Made by a program: the position numbers and the translations under genes. Source: a bacterium (GTDB lineage Bacteria; CSSED10-310; JAFGSJ01). From it: 59,023 nucleotides of DNA. Shown piece after piece: positions 34,136 to 42,362 of this stretch. The DNA is taken from the NCBI GenBank assembly GCA_016934675.1, contig JAFGSJ010000022.1:1-59023 (forward strand), written 5' to 3'. Within the stretch, counting starts at the first letter, position 1. Every line of letters starts with the position of its first letter. The notes below the pieces were generated by a model. The model did not search any database. It saw only the letters and a list, made by a program, of their open reading frames with translations, and was not told where the DNA came from.

Positions 34136-34245
34136 GAGCCAATTTCCTCTAATTTCAAACAGTCCAATTTCCCGATGGCGTCGTGGGCCTGTTTCTCGGG
34201 AGAAATCCACCATGATCCTGTGAGGTTGCTCTACCAGATTTTCAC

Positions 34246-34274
34246 TTGACAAAAAGCGTTTTTGAGGTGATAAG
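34246..34274 (+). promoter_or_regulatory. Candidate promoter of the phosphofructokinase gene
   Basis: TTGACA (34246-34251), spacer 17, GATAAG (34269-34274), about 54 bases before the ATG at 34328. The -35 is perfect, the -10 imperfect. Confidence 0.4.
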
Positions 34275-34327
34275 TACAGGTACCGAAAGATCGATCTCTC
34301 AATCGGCGACCAGTGAGGAAGGCATGT

Positions 34328-35635
34328 ATGGAAACGTTTGATAGCACTATAAAAACGCTGGGTGAATGCGTGTTTCATTCACCGATACAGCAGGTCAAAT
34401 TTGTCTCGGACGATGATCGTATTCTTGATGATATCAGTGAAAAATCGTTTAGAGCGGCCAAAAATGGAAAGAGCGAACCGACTTTTATCGAGTTGGCCGG
34501 TCCCCGGGCCAGGATATATTTTGATCCGGTCCAGACCAGGGCGGCGGTTGTAACGTGCGGTGGGTTGTGTCCCGGTTTGAACAATGTGATCCGGTCTATC
34601 GTCATGTCCTTGTATTATACCTATGGCTGTAACGATATTCTGGGCATACCTTTCGGACTCAGGGGTTTTGTCTCGAAAGACCATACGCCTTTCAAACTGA
34701 CACCCAAGGATGTGATCGATATTCATGAGAAGGGCGGGACGATTTTGGCTTCGTCACGTGGTCCTCAGGATGTGGGGGCCATAGTCGACACGATCGAGAA
34801 CCTGGGCATTGACCTTGTTTTTTTTATCGGGGGAGACGGGACCTTACGGGCTGCGCTGGACACCTGGCAGGAAGTGGCCCGGCGCGGTCTCAAGCGGAGT
34901 ATAATCGGTGTTCCCAAGACCATTGATAACGATATCAACCATCTATCCGAGTCATTTGGTTTCGAATCGGCATATGCCGAGGCGGTCGAGGTAATACGGG
35001 CGGCACATGTCGAGGCGGTCGGTGCACCCAACGGGATCGGCCTGGTTAAGCTGATGGGCCGTCAATCCGGTTTTGTGGCCGCACATGCCACCCTCGGTTT
35101 ACGGGACGTCAATTTCTGCCTGATTCCGGAAATCCCGTTCGAACTCGAGGGCGAATATGGCTTTCTGAACGCGCTCCGCAAGAGGATCGTCAAGCGGCAG
35201 CACGCGGTGATCGTCGTGGCCGAAGGGGCCGGGCAGTCTCTTTTCGGTGATCAGGAACTGGGCTATGATGCTTCGGGAAATAAAATTCTGGGCGATATCG
35301 GTGTGTTACTCAAAAAGAAAATCATTGACTATTTCAAAGAAAAGGGCCTTGAAGTCAACGTGCGTTATATCGACCCGAGTTATTCGATTCGTTCGGTGCC
35401 GGCCATACCCTACGATGCGGTCTATTGCGGCTTTTTGGGCCAGATGGCCGTGCATGCGGCCATGGCCGGTAAAACCTGCATGATGGTCGGTCAGAACAAG
35501 GACCGTTTCACCCACATTCCCTTTGAAGCGGCCATCTCGACCCGTAAGCAGATCGAACCGGACGGTTTTCTGTGGATGTCGATCCTGCACTCGACCGGAC
35601 AACCGTCATTGATCAATCCCTCGAAAACCGATTAG
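34328..35635 (+). CDS. 6-phosphofructokinase, long ATP-type
   Basis: A 435-residue PfkA-superfamily enzyme that phosphorylates fructose 6-phosphate. It has VTCGGLCPGLNNVI, the nucleotide motif FIGGDGTLRAA, PKTIDNDI, LMGRQSGFVA and YIDPSYSIRS. GGDGT (Gly at the ATP/PPi-deciding site) marks ATP as donor, whereas PKTIDND carries the Lys found in PPi-dependent enzymes. This mix is known from plant, trypanosomatid and some bacterial long ATP-PFKs. The 100-residue N-terminal extension also fits that clade. GAGGAA seven bases upstream supports ATG 34328. The gene is divergent from the MocR gene. Confidence 0.85.
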   Translation: METFDSTIKTLGECVFHSPIQQVKFVSDDDRILDDISEKSFRAAKNGKSEPTFIELAGPRARIYFDPVQTRAAVVTCGGLCPGLNNVIRSIVMSLYYTYGCNDILGIPFGLRGFVSKDHTPFKLTPKDVIDIHEKGGTILASSRGPQDVGAIVDTIENLGIDLVFFIGGDGTLRAALDTWQEVARRGLKRSIIGVPKTIDNDINHLSESFGFESAYAEAVEVIRAAHVEAVGAPNGIGLVKLMGRQSGFVAAHATLGLRDVNFCLIPEIPFELEGEYGFLNALRKRIVKRQHAVIVVAEGAGQSLFGDQELGYDASGNKILGDIGVLLKKKIIDYFKEKGLEVNVRYIDPSYSIRSVPAIPYDAVYCGFLGQMAVHAAMAGKTCMMVGQNKDRFTHIPFEAAISTRKQIEPDGFLWMSILHSTGQPSLINPSKTD

Positions 35636-35682
35636 TTTTTCATTGTAATGCTTTAGCGTATCTCTGAACAGCGAGAGCGGAC

Positions 35683-36651
35683 ATGGTCAAACAGAAATCT
35701 TGTAACCATTATCGGGCTATTGCCGATACTTTTCACCCATCGAAAGCCATTGTGGTCTATCCGGGCGATTGTCTCGATTTGTTGAAAACCATACCGGATG
35801 AAACGTTGCAACTGGTTGTCACTTCCCCACCGTATAACATTGGCAAGGAATACGAGCAGAAACTCGATATCGAGGTCTATCTTCAACAGCAGGCCCTGGT
35901 CATCGCCGAGTGTGTCCGGGTCTTATCCCCACGCGGCAGTATCTGTTGGCAGGTCGGTAATTATGTTGATCGCGCTGCGATCATTCCCCTGGATGCGGCC
36001 CTGTATCCCGTTTTTTCGGATTGCGGCTTACGAATGCGGAATCGGATCGTCTGGCATTTCGAGCACGGATTGCACTGCAGTCGCCGTTTTTCGGGCCGGT
36101 ATGAAACGATCAACTGGTTTACCAAATCGGATGATTATGTTTTCAATCTGGATCCGGTGCGGGTCCCGCAAAAATATCCCGGCAAGAAGCATTTCAAGGG
36201 TCCCAAAGCCGGTCAATACTCAGGCAACCCACTCGGCAAGAACCCCGGCGATGTCTGGTTGATTCCCAATGTCAAGAGCAATCACGTCGAGAAAACCGAG
36301 CATCCCTGCCAGTTCCCCGTTGAATTGATCGAGCGTCTGGTCCTGGCTCTATCAAATAAGGGGGATTGGGTGCTGGACCCCTTCCTGGGAACGGGCACGT
36401 CGGTTATCGCCGCCATTCGTCACGATCGGCGAGGTATCGGAGCCGAGACTGTCCCCAAGTATGTCGAGTTGGCCTGTACACGCATCCGGCAGGAAATGGA
36501 GGGGGTCTTACGGACCCGACCCATGGACCGGCCTGTCTATGACCCGGTTGAAGCCGGCAATTGTCTTACCGTTGCACCATGGCCCAAGAATATTGCCAAG
36601 CAGAAGTCTCTCTCTGAGAAGACCAATAAAACTGATCGGATTACTGATTAA
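35683..36651 (+). CDS. Orphan DNA methyltransferase (beta-class, N4-cytosine/N6-adenine)
   Basis: A 322-residue SAM-dependent DNA methyltransferase. It has the order of a beta-class enzyme: catalytic motif IV TSPPYN near residue 45, then KHFKGPKAGQY and other target-recognition region residues, and the SAM motif DPFLGTGTSVIAA at 225-240. TSPPY is common in N4-cytosine and some N6-adenine enzymes. No restriction endonuclease gene flanks it, so it may be a regulatory or orphan methylase. The C-terminal 50 residues are basic and low in structure. The start ATG 35683 lacks a strong ribosome site. Confidence 0.85.
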   Translation: MVKQKSCNHYRAIADTFHPSKAIVVYPGDCLDLLKTIPDETLQLVVTSPPYNIGKEYEQKLDIEVYLQQQALVIAECVRVLSPRGSICWQVGNYVDRAAIIPLDAALYPVFSDCGLRMRNRIVWHFEHGLHCSRRFSGRYETINWFTKSDDYVFNLDPVRVPQKYPGKKHFKGPKAGQYSGNPLGKNPGDVWLIPNVKSNHVEKTEHPCQFPVELIERLVLALSNKGDWVLDPFLGTGTSVIAAIRHDRRGIGAETVPKYVELACTRIRQEMEGVLRTRPMDRPVYDPVEAGNCLTVAPWPKNIAKQKSLSEKTNKTDRITD

Positions 36652-36704
36652 TGGCCCTGAATCCTTTTCTCATCTCAGTGGGCCGAACTCACTATTCATT
36701 CATA

Positions 36705-36724
36705 AAAACAAACGTGCTTGTTTT
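36705..36724 (+). terminator. Weak AT-rich hairpin after the methyltransferase gene
   Basis: AAAACAA (36705-36711) and TTGTTTT (36718-36724) with a 6-base loop. The stem is AT-rich and the T-run is within the arm. It may terminate transcription or be chance. Confidence 0.25.
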
Positions 36725-36820
36725 GCCGAGACGGTAAAAAAAGAGAATTAGTGAACCTTTCTGGTAGGTGCTGCGTAATGATGGTTAGAAAGAGCATCAT
36801 ATCTCATGAAAGGAGAGCAC

Positions 36821-37198
36821 ATGGAACAGGAAACCAAATTATGTCCCTATTGTTTTGAGGAGATCAAGGTTGAAGCGACTCGTTGTCGTTATTGTCGTAG
36901 CAATCTGGGCCCGCATTTCGATTTATCAAACTGGTATCGTGCATTACCGGGTCGTCGTTTTCTGGGGGTATCCAGTACGTTGGCGGTCAACACGCGATTG
37001 CCGGTCATGTTCTGGCGGATGATCTTCATTATCACGACATTAGTCCACGGAGTAGGTTTGCTGGCATATATGACCCTGTGGTTTCTGACTCCTTATCACC
37101 AGAACGGTAAAGCACCATTCGAACGGCTTCTCCAAGCCTTCAGACAGGGTTACACCACGCTTCGTCATGATCTGCCCAAAGGCGAAGAAGTCAATTAA
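36821..37198 (+). CDS. Zinc-ribbon plus PspC-domain membrane protein (first copy)
   Basis: 125 residues. An N-terminal zinc ribbon (LCPYCFEEI, RCRYCRSN) precedes a PspC-type domain (FLGVSSTLAVNTRLPVMFWRMIFIITTLV) with a membrane helix ending AYMTLWFLTP. PspC proteins are membrane partners of the phage-shock stress response. The AAAGGAGAG ribosome site is strong. It lies 190 bases before a sigma factor gene, and a second protein of the same architecture follows the anti-sigma gene at 38537. The zinc fingers may bind a regulator or RNA (inference). Confidence 0.75.
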   Translation: MEQETKLCPYCFEEIKVEATRCRYCRSNLGPHFDLSNWYRALPGRRFLGVSSTLAVNTRLPVMFWRMIFIITTLVHGVGLLAYMTLWFLTPYHQNGKAPFERLLQAFRQGYTTLRHDLPKGEEVN

Positions 37199-37342
37199 TG
37201 AGTGTGCCGATGCTGGTTTTCGAGCCTGCCGGATTGACTTCAGGGTGAAAAACAGCAATCATGAGATTGTGATCGGCACCGGGATATCAGGATGAACGGC
37301 TTATCTGTAAGGGCTGGAGCGGGTCCGTTCATCACGGAATGG

Positions 37343-37371
37343 TTGCTTTTCGATCATGCTCTTGGTATAGT
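37343..37371 (+). promoter_or_regulatory. Extended -10 promoter for the second ECF module
   Basis: TTGCTT (37343-37348), spacer 17, TATAGT (37366-37371), with TG before the -10 (extended). It sits just ahead of the sigma gene (ATG 37390). Confidence 0.4.
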
Positions 37372-37389
37372 CAGGAAGGGATAACGGCA

Positions 37390-38061
37390 ATGTTCAGTTG
37401 TGATCAGACCTGTGATGGTTTTGTCATCACCATGGAGCACAGAGCGGACATGGTTCCTGTGCAACATCCGGTCAAGGTCAGGGCTACTCTTGATCAATCA
37501 CTGCAATCGCTGTCCGAGGAAACGTTGATTCTTTCGATCAAGGTCGGCAGGTCCGATCTGGTCCGTGAACTGGTAAGGCGTCATTCGGACCGGCTGTTGT
37601 TGATCATCTTACGGATGGTCCAATCGCGTTCGAGTGCCGAGGACATTCTCCAGGAGACTTGGATCAAGTTTCTGGGTTCGATCAAGCGGATCGATCCGAC
37701 CCGTCCGATCCTGCCCTGGCTGACCCGTATTGCCTTGAACTGTTGCCGTGATCATCTCCGCAAGGAACGCATCCGTTCCTTGTGGGCACGGGGTGAAGGT
37801 CGTAGACAAGCCTTGGTTGTAATCGGCAAGAGTGACCATCGGCAGATCGGACCGGGACTCGATCAGGTCGATCTCGATCGGGGTTTGCAGAGTTTGTCCA
37901 CCAAACTTCGGGCCGTGGTCGTCCTAAAATTTTACAGTGGCTTGATGATAAGCGAGATTGCCGATATTCTTGGAATTCCTGAAGGCACGGTCAAAAGCCG
38001 ACTCAACAAAGCCCTGCGAAGACTACGCCAGTTTTTTGAGGTCGGAGAGGAAAGATCATGA
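37390..38061 (+). CDS. ECF RNA polymerase sigma factor (module 2)
   Basis: About 223 residues. An unusual N-terminal extension of roughly 35-50 residues (MFSCDQTCDGFVITMEHRADMV) precedes region 2 (LVRELVRRHSDRLLLIILRMVQSRSSAEDILQETWIKFLGS). Region 4 is LSTKLRAVVVLKFYSGLMISEIADILGIPEGTVKSRLNKALRRLR. The start could also be ATG 37432 or 37450. The anti-sigma gene overlaps its stop by four bases. The pair is flanked by two zinc-ribbon PspC genes, a membrane-stress-like context. Confidence 0.87.
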   Translation: MFSCDQTCDGFVITMEHRADMVPVQHPVKVRATLDQSLQSLSEETLILSIKVGRSDLVRELVRRHSDRLLLIILRMVQSRSSAEDILQETWIKFLGSIKRIDPTRPILPWLTRIALNCCRDHLRKERIRSLWARGEGRRQALVVIGKSDHRQIGPGLDQVDLDRGLQSLSTKLRAVVVLKFYSGLMISEIADILGIPEGTVKSRLNKALRRLRQFFEVGEERS

Positions 38062-38540
38062 AAAACAAGGATTGCCATATTTTTCAGCAATGGCTGGAGC
38101 GAATGCCCCGGACCGAGCTTTCGCCTGCATTCAAGCGACATCTCGAACAATGTCCTGACTGTGCTCACAGTTATGGTGAGCTAGCCCCTCTGGTCGAGCA
38201 CTTAACCCAGGCTGCCCGGCTTGACCCGCTTTCAGCGGGGGATATTGCGGCTTTATCCGGCAGGGTGATTGGCTCATATGAGCGCCGCCGCGATCGCTGG
38301 ATCATGTCTCGACTGGCCCTGGTCGGATTGGCCTGTTTGCCGCTTTTAATCGTGATAAACGGTCTCTGGGGCTATGTGGGTTACTCTCTATTTCAGACAT
38401 ATGTTTCACCACTTTCGGCCCGAATATATCTGGTCCTGTTTCTGATGATTAGCACCTTCATCAGCAGCCTGTCTTACGGTTTGCTCCCGATTATGGCCGG
38501 TTGGAGGAGCAGGCCTGTACCAAAGGAGAGCAGTGTATGA
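38058..38540 (+). CDS. Anti-sigma factor, zinc-finger, with two membrane helices
   Basis: 160 residues. The N-terminal zf-HC2 motif FKRHLEQCPDCAHSY (His, CxxC) should bind zinc and the sigma factor. It is followed by a linker and two hydrophobic helices (LALVGLACLPLLIVINGLWGYVGY and IYLVLFLMISTFISSLSYGLL) ending in a short tail. There is essentially no periplasmic domain, so it may sense membrane state directly or act with the PspC protein encoded immediately after it (inference). Both ends overlap neighbours by ATGA, making a tightly coupled operon. Confidence 0.82.
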   Translation: MKNKDCHIFQQWLERMPRTELSPAFKRHLEQCPDCAHSYGELAPLVEHLTQAARLDPLSAGDIAALSGRVIGSYERRRDRWIMSRLALVGLACLPLLIVINGLWGYVGYSLFQTYVSPLSARIYLVLFLMISTFISSLSYGLLPIMAGWRSRPVPKESSV

Positions 38541-38830
38541 GCTCATCTGAACGGCAGAAACAATGTCCCTATTGTGCTGAGTTGATCAGTGATGAGGCAG
38601 TAAAATGTCGCTATTGCGGCAGTTGGCTGGATCGGTCCGATTATCTCCGCACCTGGACACGCTCGAGAACACACGCCAAAGTGTGGGGAATCTGTGCGGG
38701 ACTGGCCCGACAATTCGGTATTCAGGTCACCTTCATCCGGCTCGCTTTCATCATCCTTACCTTCATCGGGGGCTGGGGAATCCTGTTTTATCTGGCCCTA
38801 TGGTTTCTGATGCCGCTCGAAGACGAATGA
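38537..38830 (+). CDS. Zinc-ribbon plus PspC-domain membrane protein (second copy)
   Basis: 97 residues. Zinc ribbon (QCPYCAELI, KCRYCGSW) followed by a PspC-type segment VWGICAGLARQFGIQVTFIRLAFIILTFIGGWGILFYLALWFLMP, closer to the PspC consensus than the first copy. It starts inside the anti-sigma stop (ATGA) after AAAGGAGAG. It is the last gene of the ECF operon. The duplicate around the sigma pair suggests the PspC proteins are the target or the sensor of the sigma factor (inference). Confidence 0.8.
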   Translation: MSSSERQKQCPYCAELISDEAVKCRYCGSWLDRSDYLRTWTRSRTHAKVWGICAGLARQFGIQVTFIRLAFIILTFIGGWGILFYLALWFLMPLEDE

Positions 38831-38929
38831 TTGAAAAATGCGGACTTGTTTCTCGGGAGATATTCTGCTAATAAATACAGATTATGGAAGACACGAGTAT
38901 AACCAGCAGGGAGAAAGAGAGAAAGTCCG

Positions 38930-39961
38930 ATGGCGGAGAAAATGACCTATCGTCAGGCCGGAGTGGATATAGAGGCCAAGGAAGCTGCCATTGCCAAAAT
39001 CAAGAGAATGGTGGGCGGATCACAGAGCGAGCAGGTGTTGCGTGGTATAGGGGCATTCGGCGGTTTGTATCGGCCCAATCTCAAGGGTATATCTGAGCCC
39101 GTTCTGGTGAGTTCGGCCGATGGGATTGGGACCAAGGTGATGCTGGCCAATGCTGTGGGTAGATTCAAGAATCTTGGTCACGACCTGGTCAATCATTGTG
39201 TTAACGATATCGCGGTCATGGGAGCTATTCCTCTGTTTTTCCTCGATTATCTGGCCTTCGGTCGCTTCAGGGAAGAAGTTGCTTTGGAAGTAGTCGCGGG
39301 TTTTGTCGAGGCCTGTTCAGCGAATGGTTGTGCTCTACTGGGCGGAGAAACGGCTGAAATGCCGGATTTATACGAGGTAAACGATTTCGATGTGGCCGGA
39401 TTCATCGTCGGTCTGGTCGATGAAAAGAGCATTTATGATAATCAGACCATACAGCCGGGTGACTGTCTCGTCGGAATTGCCTCGAACGGATTGCATACCA
39501 ATGGTTATTCACTGGTCCGGAAACTCTTTTTCGCCCGGGATTATGAGCGCTGTTCCGAGCGGGTGGACAAAGAGGAAGAACCATTGATAGATCTTCTCTT
39601 GAGGCCGCATCTGACCTATTTGCCCGTGATTAAGGCCCTCAAGCAGATCAGGCTCAAGGGCATGGCCCATATAACCGGAGGGGGCATACCCGGTAACCTG
39701 ATCAGGATATTACCCGAGTCGGTAGCCGCCTGGGTCCAGTGGGGGAGTTGGGTGGTGCCACCGCTTTTTATGCACATTCAAGCCGAGGGTACTATCGAAC
39801 GTAGCGAAATGCAGCGGGTTTTTAATCTGGGGATCGGGCTGATTGTCGTCTGTGCTCCAGATCAGCGCGATCAAGTCCTGGAAGTTGTTGTTCGGACCGG
39901 ATATTCTGGCTGGCAGATCGGCGAGATCAGGTCCGGCACACGTGGGGTGTTTTTTGACTGA
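38930..39961 (+). CDS. purM: Phosphoribosylformylglycinamidine cyclo-ligase PurM
   Basis: A 343-residue AIR synthetase that closes the imidazole ring in purine synthesis with ATP. It shows the N-terminal YRQAGVDIEAKEAAIAKIK, VSSADGIGTKVMLA, HDLVNHCVNDIAVMGAIPLFFLDYLA, CALLGGETAEMPDLY, GIASNGLHTNGYSLVRKL and the glycine-rich MAHITGGGIPGNLIRIL. Length and motifs are ordinary. It overlaps the purN start by eight bases. The remaining purine genes are not here, so this is a partial cluster. Confidence 0.95.
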   Translation: MAEKMTYRQAGVDIEAKEAAIAKIKRMVGGSQSEQVLRGIGAFGGLYRPNLKGISEPVLVSSADGIGTKVMLANAVGRFKNLGHDLVNHCVNDIAVMGAIPLFFLDYLAFGRFREEVALEVVAGFVEACSANGCALLGGETAEMPDLYEVNDFDVAGFIVGLVDEKSIYDNQTIQPGDCLVGIASNGLHTNGYSLVRKLFFARDYERCSERVDKEEEPLIDLLLRPHLTYLPVIKALKQIRLKGMAHITGGGIPGNLIRILPESVAAWVQWGSWVVPPLFMHIQAEGTIERSEMQRVFNLGIGLIVVCAPDQRDQVLEVVVRTGYSGWQIGEIRSGTRGVFFD

Positions 39962-40589
39962 GAGCGGTCCGTATACTATAGGTGTGCTTATTTCGGGGAG
40001 CGGCACGAATCTGCAGGCGATCATCGATCAGTGCGCCTTGGGCAATGTGCCGGCTTCACTTGCTTTTGTAGCCAGCAATAAGGCTTCGGCTTTTGGCTTG
40101 GAACGGGCCCGTCAAAGCGGGATTCCTGCTTTTCACATCAGCACGAAAACGCATGGTTCGCAACAGGCGGTCGAGACTGAAATATTTCGCCTGGTCCGGC
40201 TTTACCATGTTCAACTGCTCTGTCTGGCCGGTTATCTCAAGAAAGTTTCGAGTTGGTTGATTGAACGGATGCCGCACCAAATTATCAATATTCATCCCGG
40301 GATTCTTCCTTTTATGGGGGGTGATGGTTTGTATGGTCATCATGTCCATGAACGTGTGCTCGAACTCGGTCTGAAGATCAGCGGAGTCACGATCCATTTC
40401 GTCGATGAGCAGTACGATCATGGCGCGATTATCGCTCAGGAATGTGTCCCGGTCCTCCCGGAAGATACAGCCGATACACTGGCACAGAGGGTCCTGGCCC
40501 TGGAGCACCAGCTCTATCCTCGCGTTATCAGCTTGTTTGCCCGGAACAAAATCAGACTCGAGGGCAGAAAGGTTTTTATTGATGATTAG
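39954..40589 (+). CDS. purN: Phosphoribosylglycinamide formyltransferase PurN (TTG start)
   Basis: 211 residues. It transfers formyl from 10-formyl-THF to glycinamide ribonucleotide. Visible are VLISGSGTNLQAIID, ASNKASAFGLERARQ, LAGYLKKVSSWLIERMP, the catalytic QIINIHPGILP (His, with Asn before), and HFVDEQYDHGAIIAQ (catalytic Asp). There is no ATG near the homology start; TTG 39954, overlapping the purM stop, gives the right N-terminus (LTESGPYTIGVLISG). GTG 39942 is an alternative. The stop overlaps the next gene's ATG. Confidence 0.92.
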   Translation: MTESGPYTIGVLISGSGTNLQAIIDQCALGNVPASLAFVASNKASAFGLERARQSGIPAFHISTKTHGSQQAVETEIFRLVRLYHVQLLCLAGYLKKVSSWLIERMPHQIINIHPGILPFMGGDGLYGHHVHERVLELGLKISGVTIHFVDEQYDHGAIIAQECVPVLPEDTADTLAQRVLALEHQLYPRVISLFARNKIRLEGRKVFIDD

Positions 40590-41055
40590 AGAAAAAGACC
40601 GCACCTTTTTACAGAACATCCCTTTTTTTACAGAGCTCAATCATGAGCAATTGAAGAAACTATTCGGAAAAATTGTGACGACAGTCCATTCGAAGGGTGC
40701 CATGATTTTCAAACAGGGGGACGAGTCTGACAGCCTATATATCATCCGACATGGCTCACTTGACATTTATCGCGGTGAATCACCGCAGGATTACAATGAA
40801 CATCTCATCTGTTCGCTTCATGCCGGCCATTTTTTCGGAGAATTTTCCCTGATCGGCCCAACGACCCGACTTACAACGGCTATAGTCAGTAAAGATGCCC
40901 ATCTGTTGCAACTGAAACGACAGGATTTTGAGCTTTTGGCCGAGGAAGACCCGGCCCTGGGTTGGCTGGTTCTCCGTGCCATCGCCCGACATGTGATCGC
41001 TCCCTTTCAGGACCAACCAGAATTTTTCTTTCAGGCCATTCGACACCTGGAATAA
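40582..41055 (+). CDS. Cyclic-nucleotide-binding-domain protein (no DNA-binding domain)
   Basis: 157 residues: a cNMP-binding/Crp-type beta-roll. It has FFTELNHEQLKKLF, SKGAMIFKQGDESDSLYIIRHGSLDIYRG, and the phosphate-binding-cassette-like HFFGEFSLIGPTTRLTTAIVSKDAHLLQLKRQDFELL. It lacks the C-terminal helix-turn-helix of Crp/Fnr proteins. It may regulate by protein contact, or its ligand site may be degenerate, since the R of the RxA motif is shifted to TTRLTTA. The ATG overlaps the purN stop. A methyltransferase gene follows. Its role in the purine cluster is unknown. Confidence 0.8.
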   Translation: MIREKDRTFLQNIPFFTELNHEQLKKLFGKIVTTVHSKGAMIFKQGDESDSLYIIRHGSLDIYRGESPQDYNEHLICSLHAGHFFGEFSLIGPTTRLTTAIVSKDAHLLQLKRQDFELLAEEDPALGWLVLRAIARHVIAPFQDQPEFFFQAIRHLE

Positions 41056-41069
41056 ACACTAGCCAGAAC

Positions 41070-41621
41070 ATGGAATTTCCTGTTTCACTCACAACATCTT
41101 CCGGTTTGTTGCATTTCGCTATCGACTCGACCGATGCTTTCGGTTCCGGTCTGCACGAGAGTACCGCTTCTTGTCTCCGACACATGGCCCACCTTTCCGA
41201 TCAGGGAAAAAAAGGACAATTCCTCGATTTGGGATGTGGCAGCGGGATACTCTCGATCGCTGCTCTGAAACTCGGTTTTTCACGGGTTATTGCTTTTGAT
41301 GTGCGGTCACAGGCCTGTGAAACTGCACGGCTTAATTTCATACGTCATGAATACCTCGAGCGGACCGTGCTTTTCTGCGGTACGATCGCTTCGCTGCGAA
41401 ATATCGAGGTCGATCTTTTGGTCGCCAACATCCAGGGCGATATTCTGCTTGACCTGCATACCGTTTTACCCGGTTATATTAAAGATAAGGGGATCCTGAT
41501 TGCAGCCGGTATCGCCTGGGACTGGCTCTATGATGTAAAAACAGCCCTGGCTCATCAAGGACTCTCTTTAATCGTCACGGAACAGCTCGAAGAATTTTCC
41601 ACACTCATCTTTCAACGGTAG
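41070..41621 (+). CDS. PrmA-like class I methyltransferase (short form)
   Basis: About 183 residues. STDAFGSGLHESTASCLRHM matches the substrate/SAM-clamp motif of ribosomal protein L11 methyltransferase PrmA (AFGTGxHxTT). FLDLGCGSGILSIAALKLG is SAM motif I, and LLVANIQGDILLDL matches the PrmA motif LVVANILAxxL. The N-terminal L11-recognition domain of full PrmA (about 290 residues) is missing, so the substrate may be different. The start is uncertain, because the ribosome site before 41070 is weak. It is the last gene of the purM-purN-cNMP run. Confidence 0.8.
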   Translation: MEFPVSLTTSSGLLHFAIDSTDAFGSGLHESTASCLRHMAHLSDQGKKGQFLDLGCGSGILSIAALKLGFSRVIAFDVRSQACETARLNFIRHEYLERTVLFCGTIASLRNIEVDLLVANIQGDILLDLHTVLPGYIKDKGILIAAGIAWDWLYDVKTALAHQGLSLIVTEQLEEFSTLIFQR

Positions 41622-41740
41622 GTCTGCTCGATGATTTCTGAAAAGGGCGATTGATTCTGTCTAATTGCATTGTTGTTTCTATTTTGATAGGGTTATTATG
41701 ATGATAATGTCATACTCCGATCGGGCTCGAGCATTCAGAT

Positions 41741-42358
41741 ATGATGAAGACACAAGGACTTGAATTAGCTTACCGATATCTCAATCTTCGTTTTAATCCT
41801 TTCGGTGAGGCTGATCTCAATCAAAGGCGAGCGATGGTTATCTGTGATGATTTTATTTCGGAACATTCTATGCGGACCCCGAATCAAGTGGTCCAGATAA
41901 TCGGTAAACCGGGTTGTGGCAAGACCAGTTGCTTGTTGGGACTCCAGGCTCAATTCCCCGAGATGGAATATATGCGATGTGGAGAAAAACGTTGCCCGAT
42001 TCTGAATACGAGCAGACAGTTACTACTCGATGAATTTGATCTTTTAACAAAACGTCAGCGATTGTGGATGCTGAAGACATACCAGGTCAAAGCCGTTAGC
42101 ACACATACGGATTTCAGTCATGAGTATCGTCGTTCAGGATATGTCTCTATTTCATATTATCCTGAAGAAAACATCACAGTTGAGCTTGTTCAACGTTTGA
42201 TCGAGCATCGCCTGGAATGGGCGCGTCGTGGCCCGGGTCCATTGCCGGTCATTTCCCGGGCTCATATCGAACAGTCACTCCGATGTCATGGCAATAATCT
42301 CAGATCAATCGAAAACGATCTGTATGAGTATATTCAAAGACAAGAAACGGTAGGGTGA
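41741..42358 (+). CDS. Small P-loop ATPase (ExeA/AAA-like)
   Basis: 205 residues, with a start LAYRYLNLRFNPFGE reminiscent of ExeA/AAA ATPases that begin with a NPF motif. Walker A is GKPGCGKTSC (55-64) and Walker B LLLDEFDLL (94-102). A polar THTDF (121-125) is in the sensor-1 position, and a C-terminal helical lid follows. The protein is short, near the core length of an AAA module without accessory domains. It lies four bases before the arrestin-like gene, so the two may form a complex (inference). Function is unknown. Confidence 0.75.
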   Translation: MMKTQGLELAYRYLNLRFNPFGEADLNQRRAMVICDDFISEHSMRTPNQVVQIIGKPGCGKTSCLLGLQAQFPEMEYMRCGEKRCPILNTSRQLLLDEFDLLTKRQRLWMLKTYQVKAVSTHTDFSHEYRRSGYVSISYYPEENITVELVQRLIEHRLEWARRGPGPLPVISRAHIEQSLRCHGNNLRSIENDLYEYIQRQETVG

Positions 42359-42362
42359 GCAT

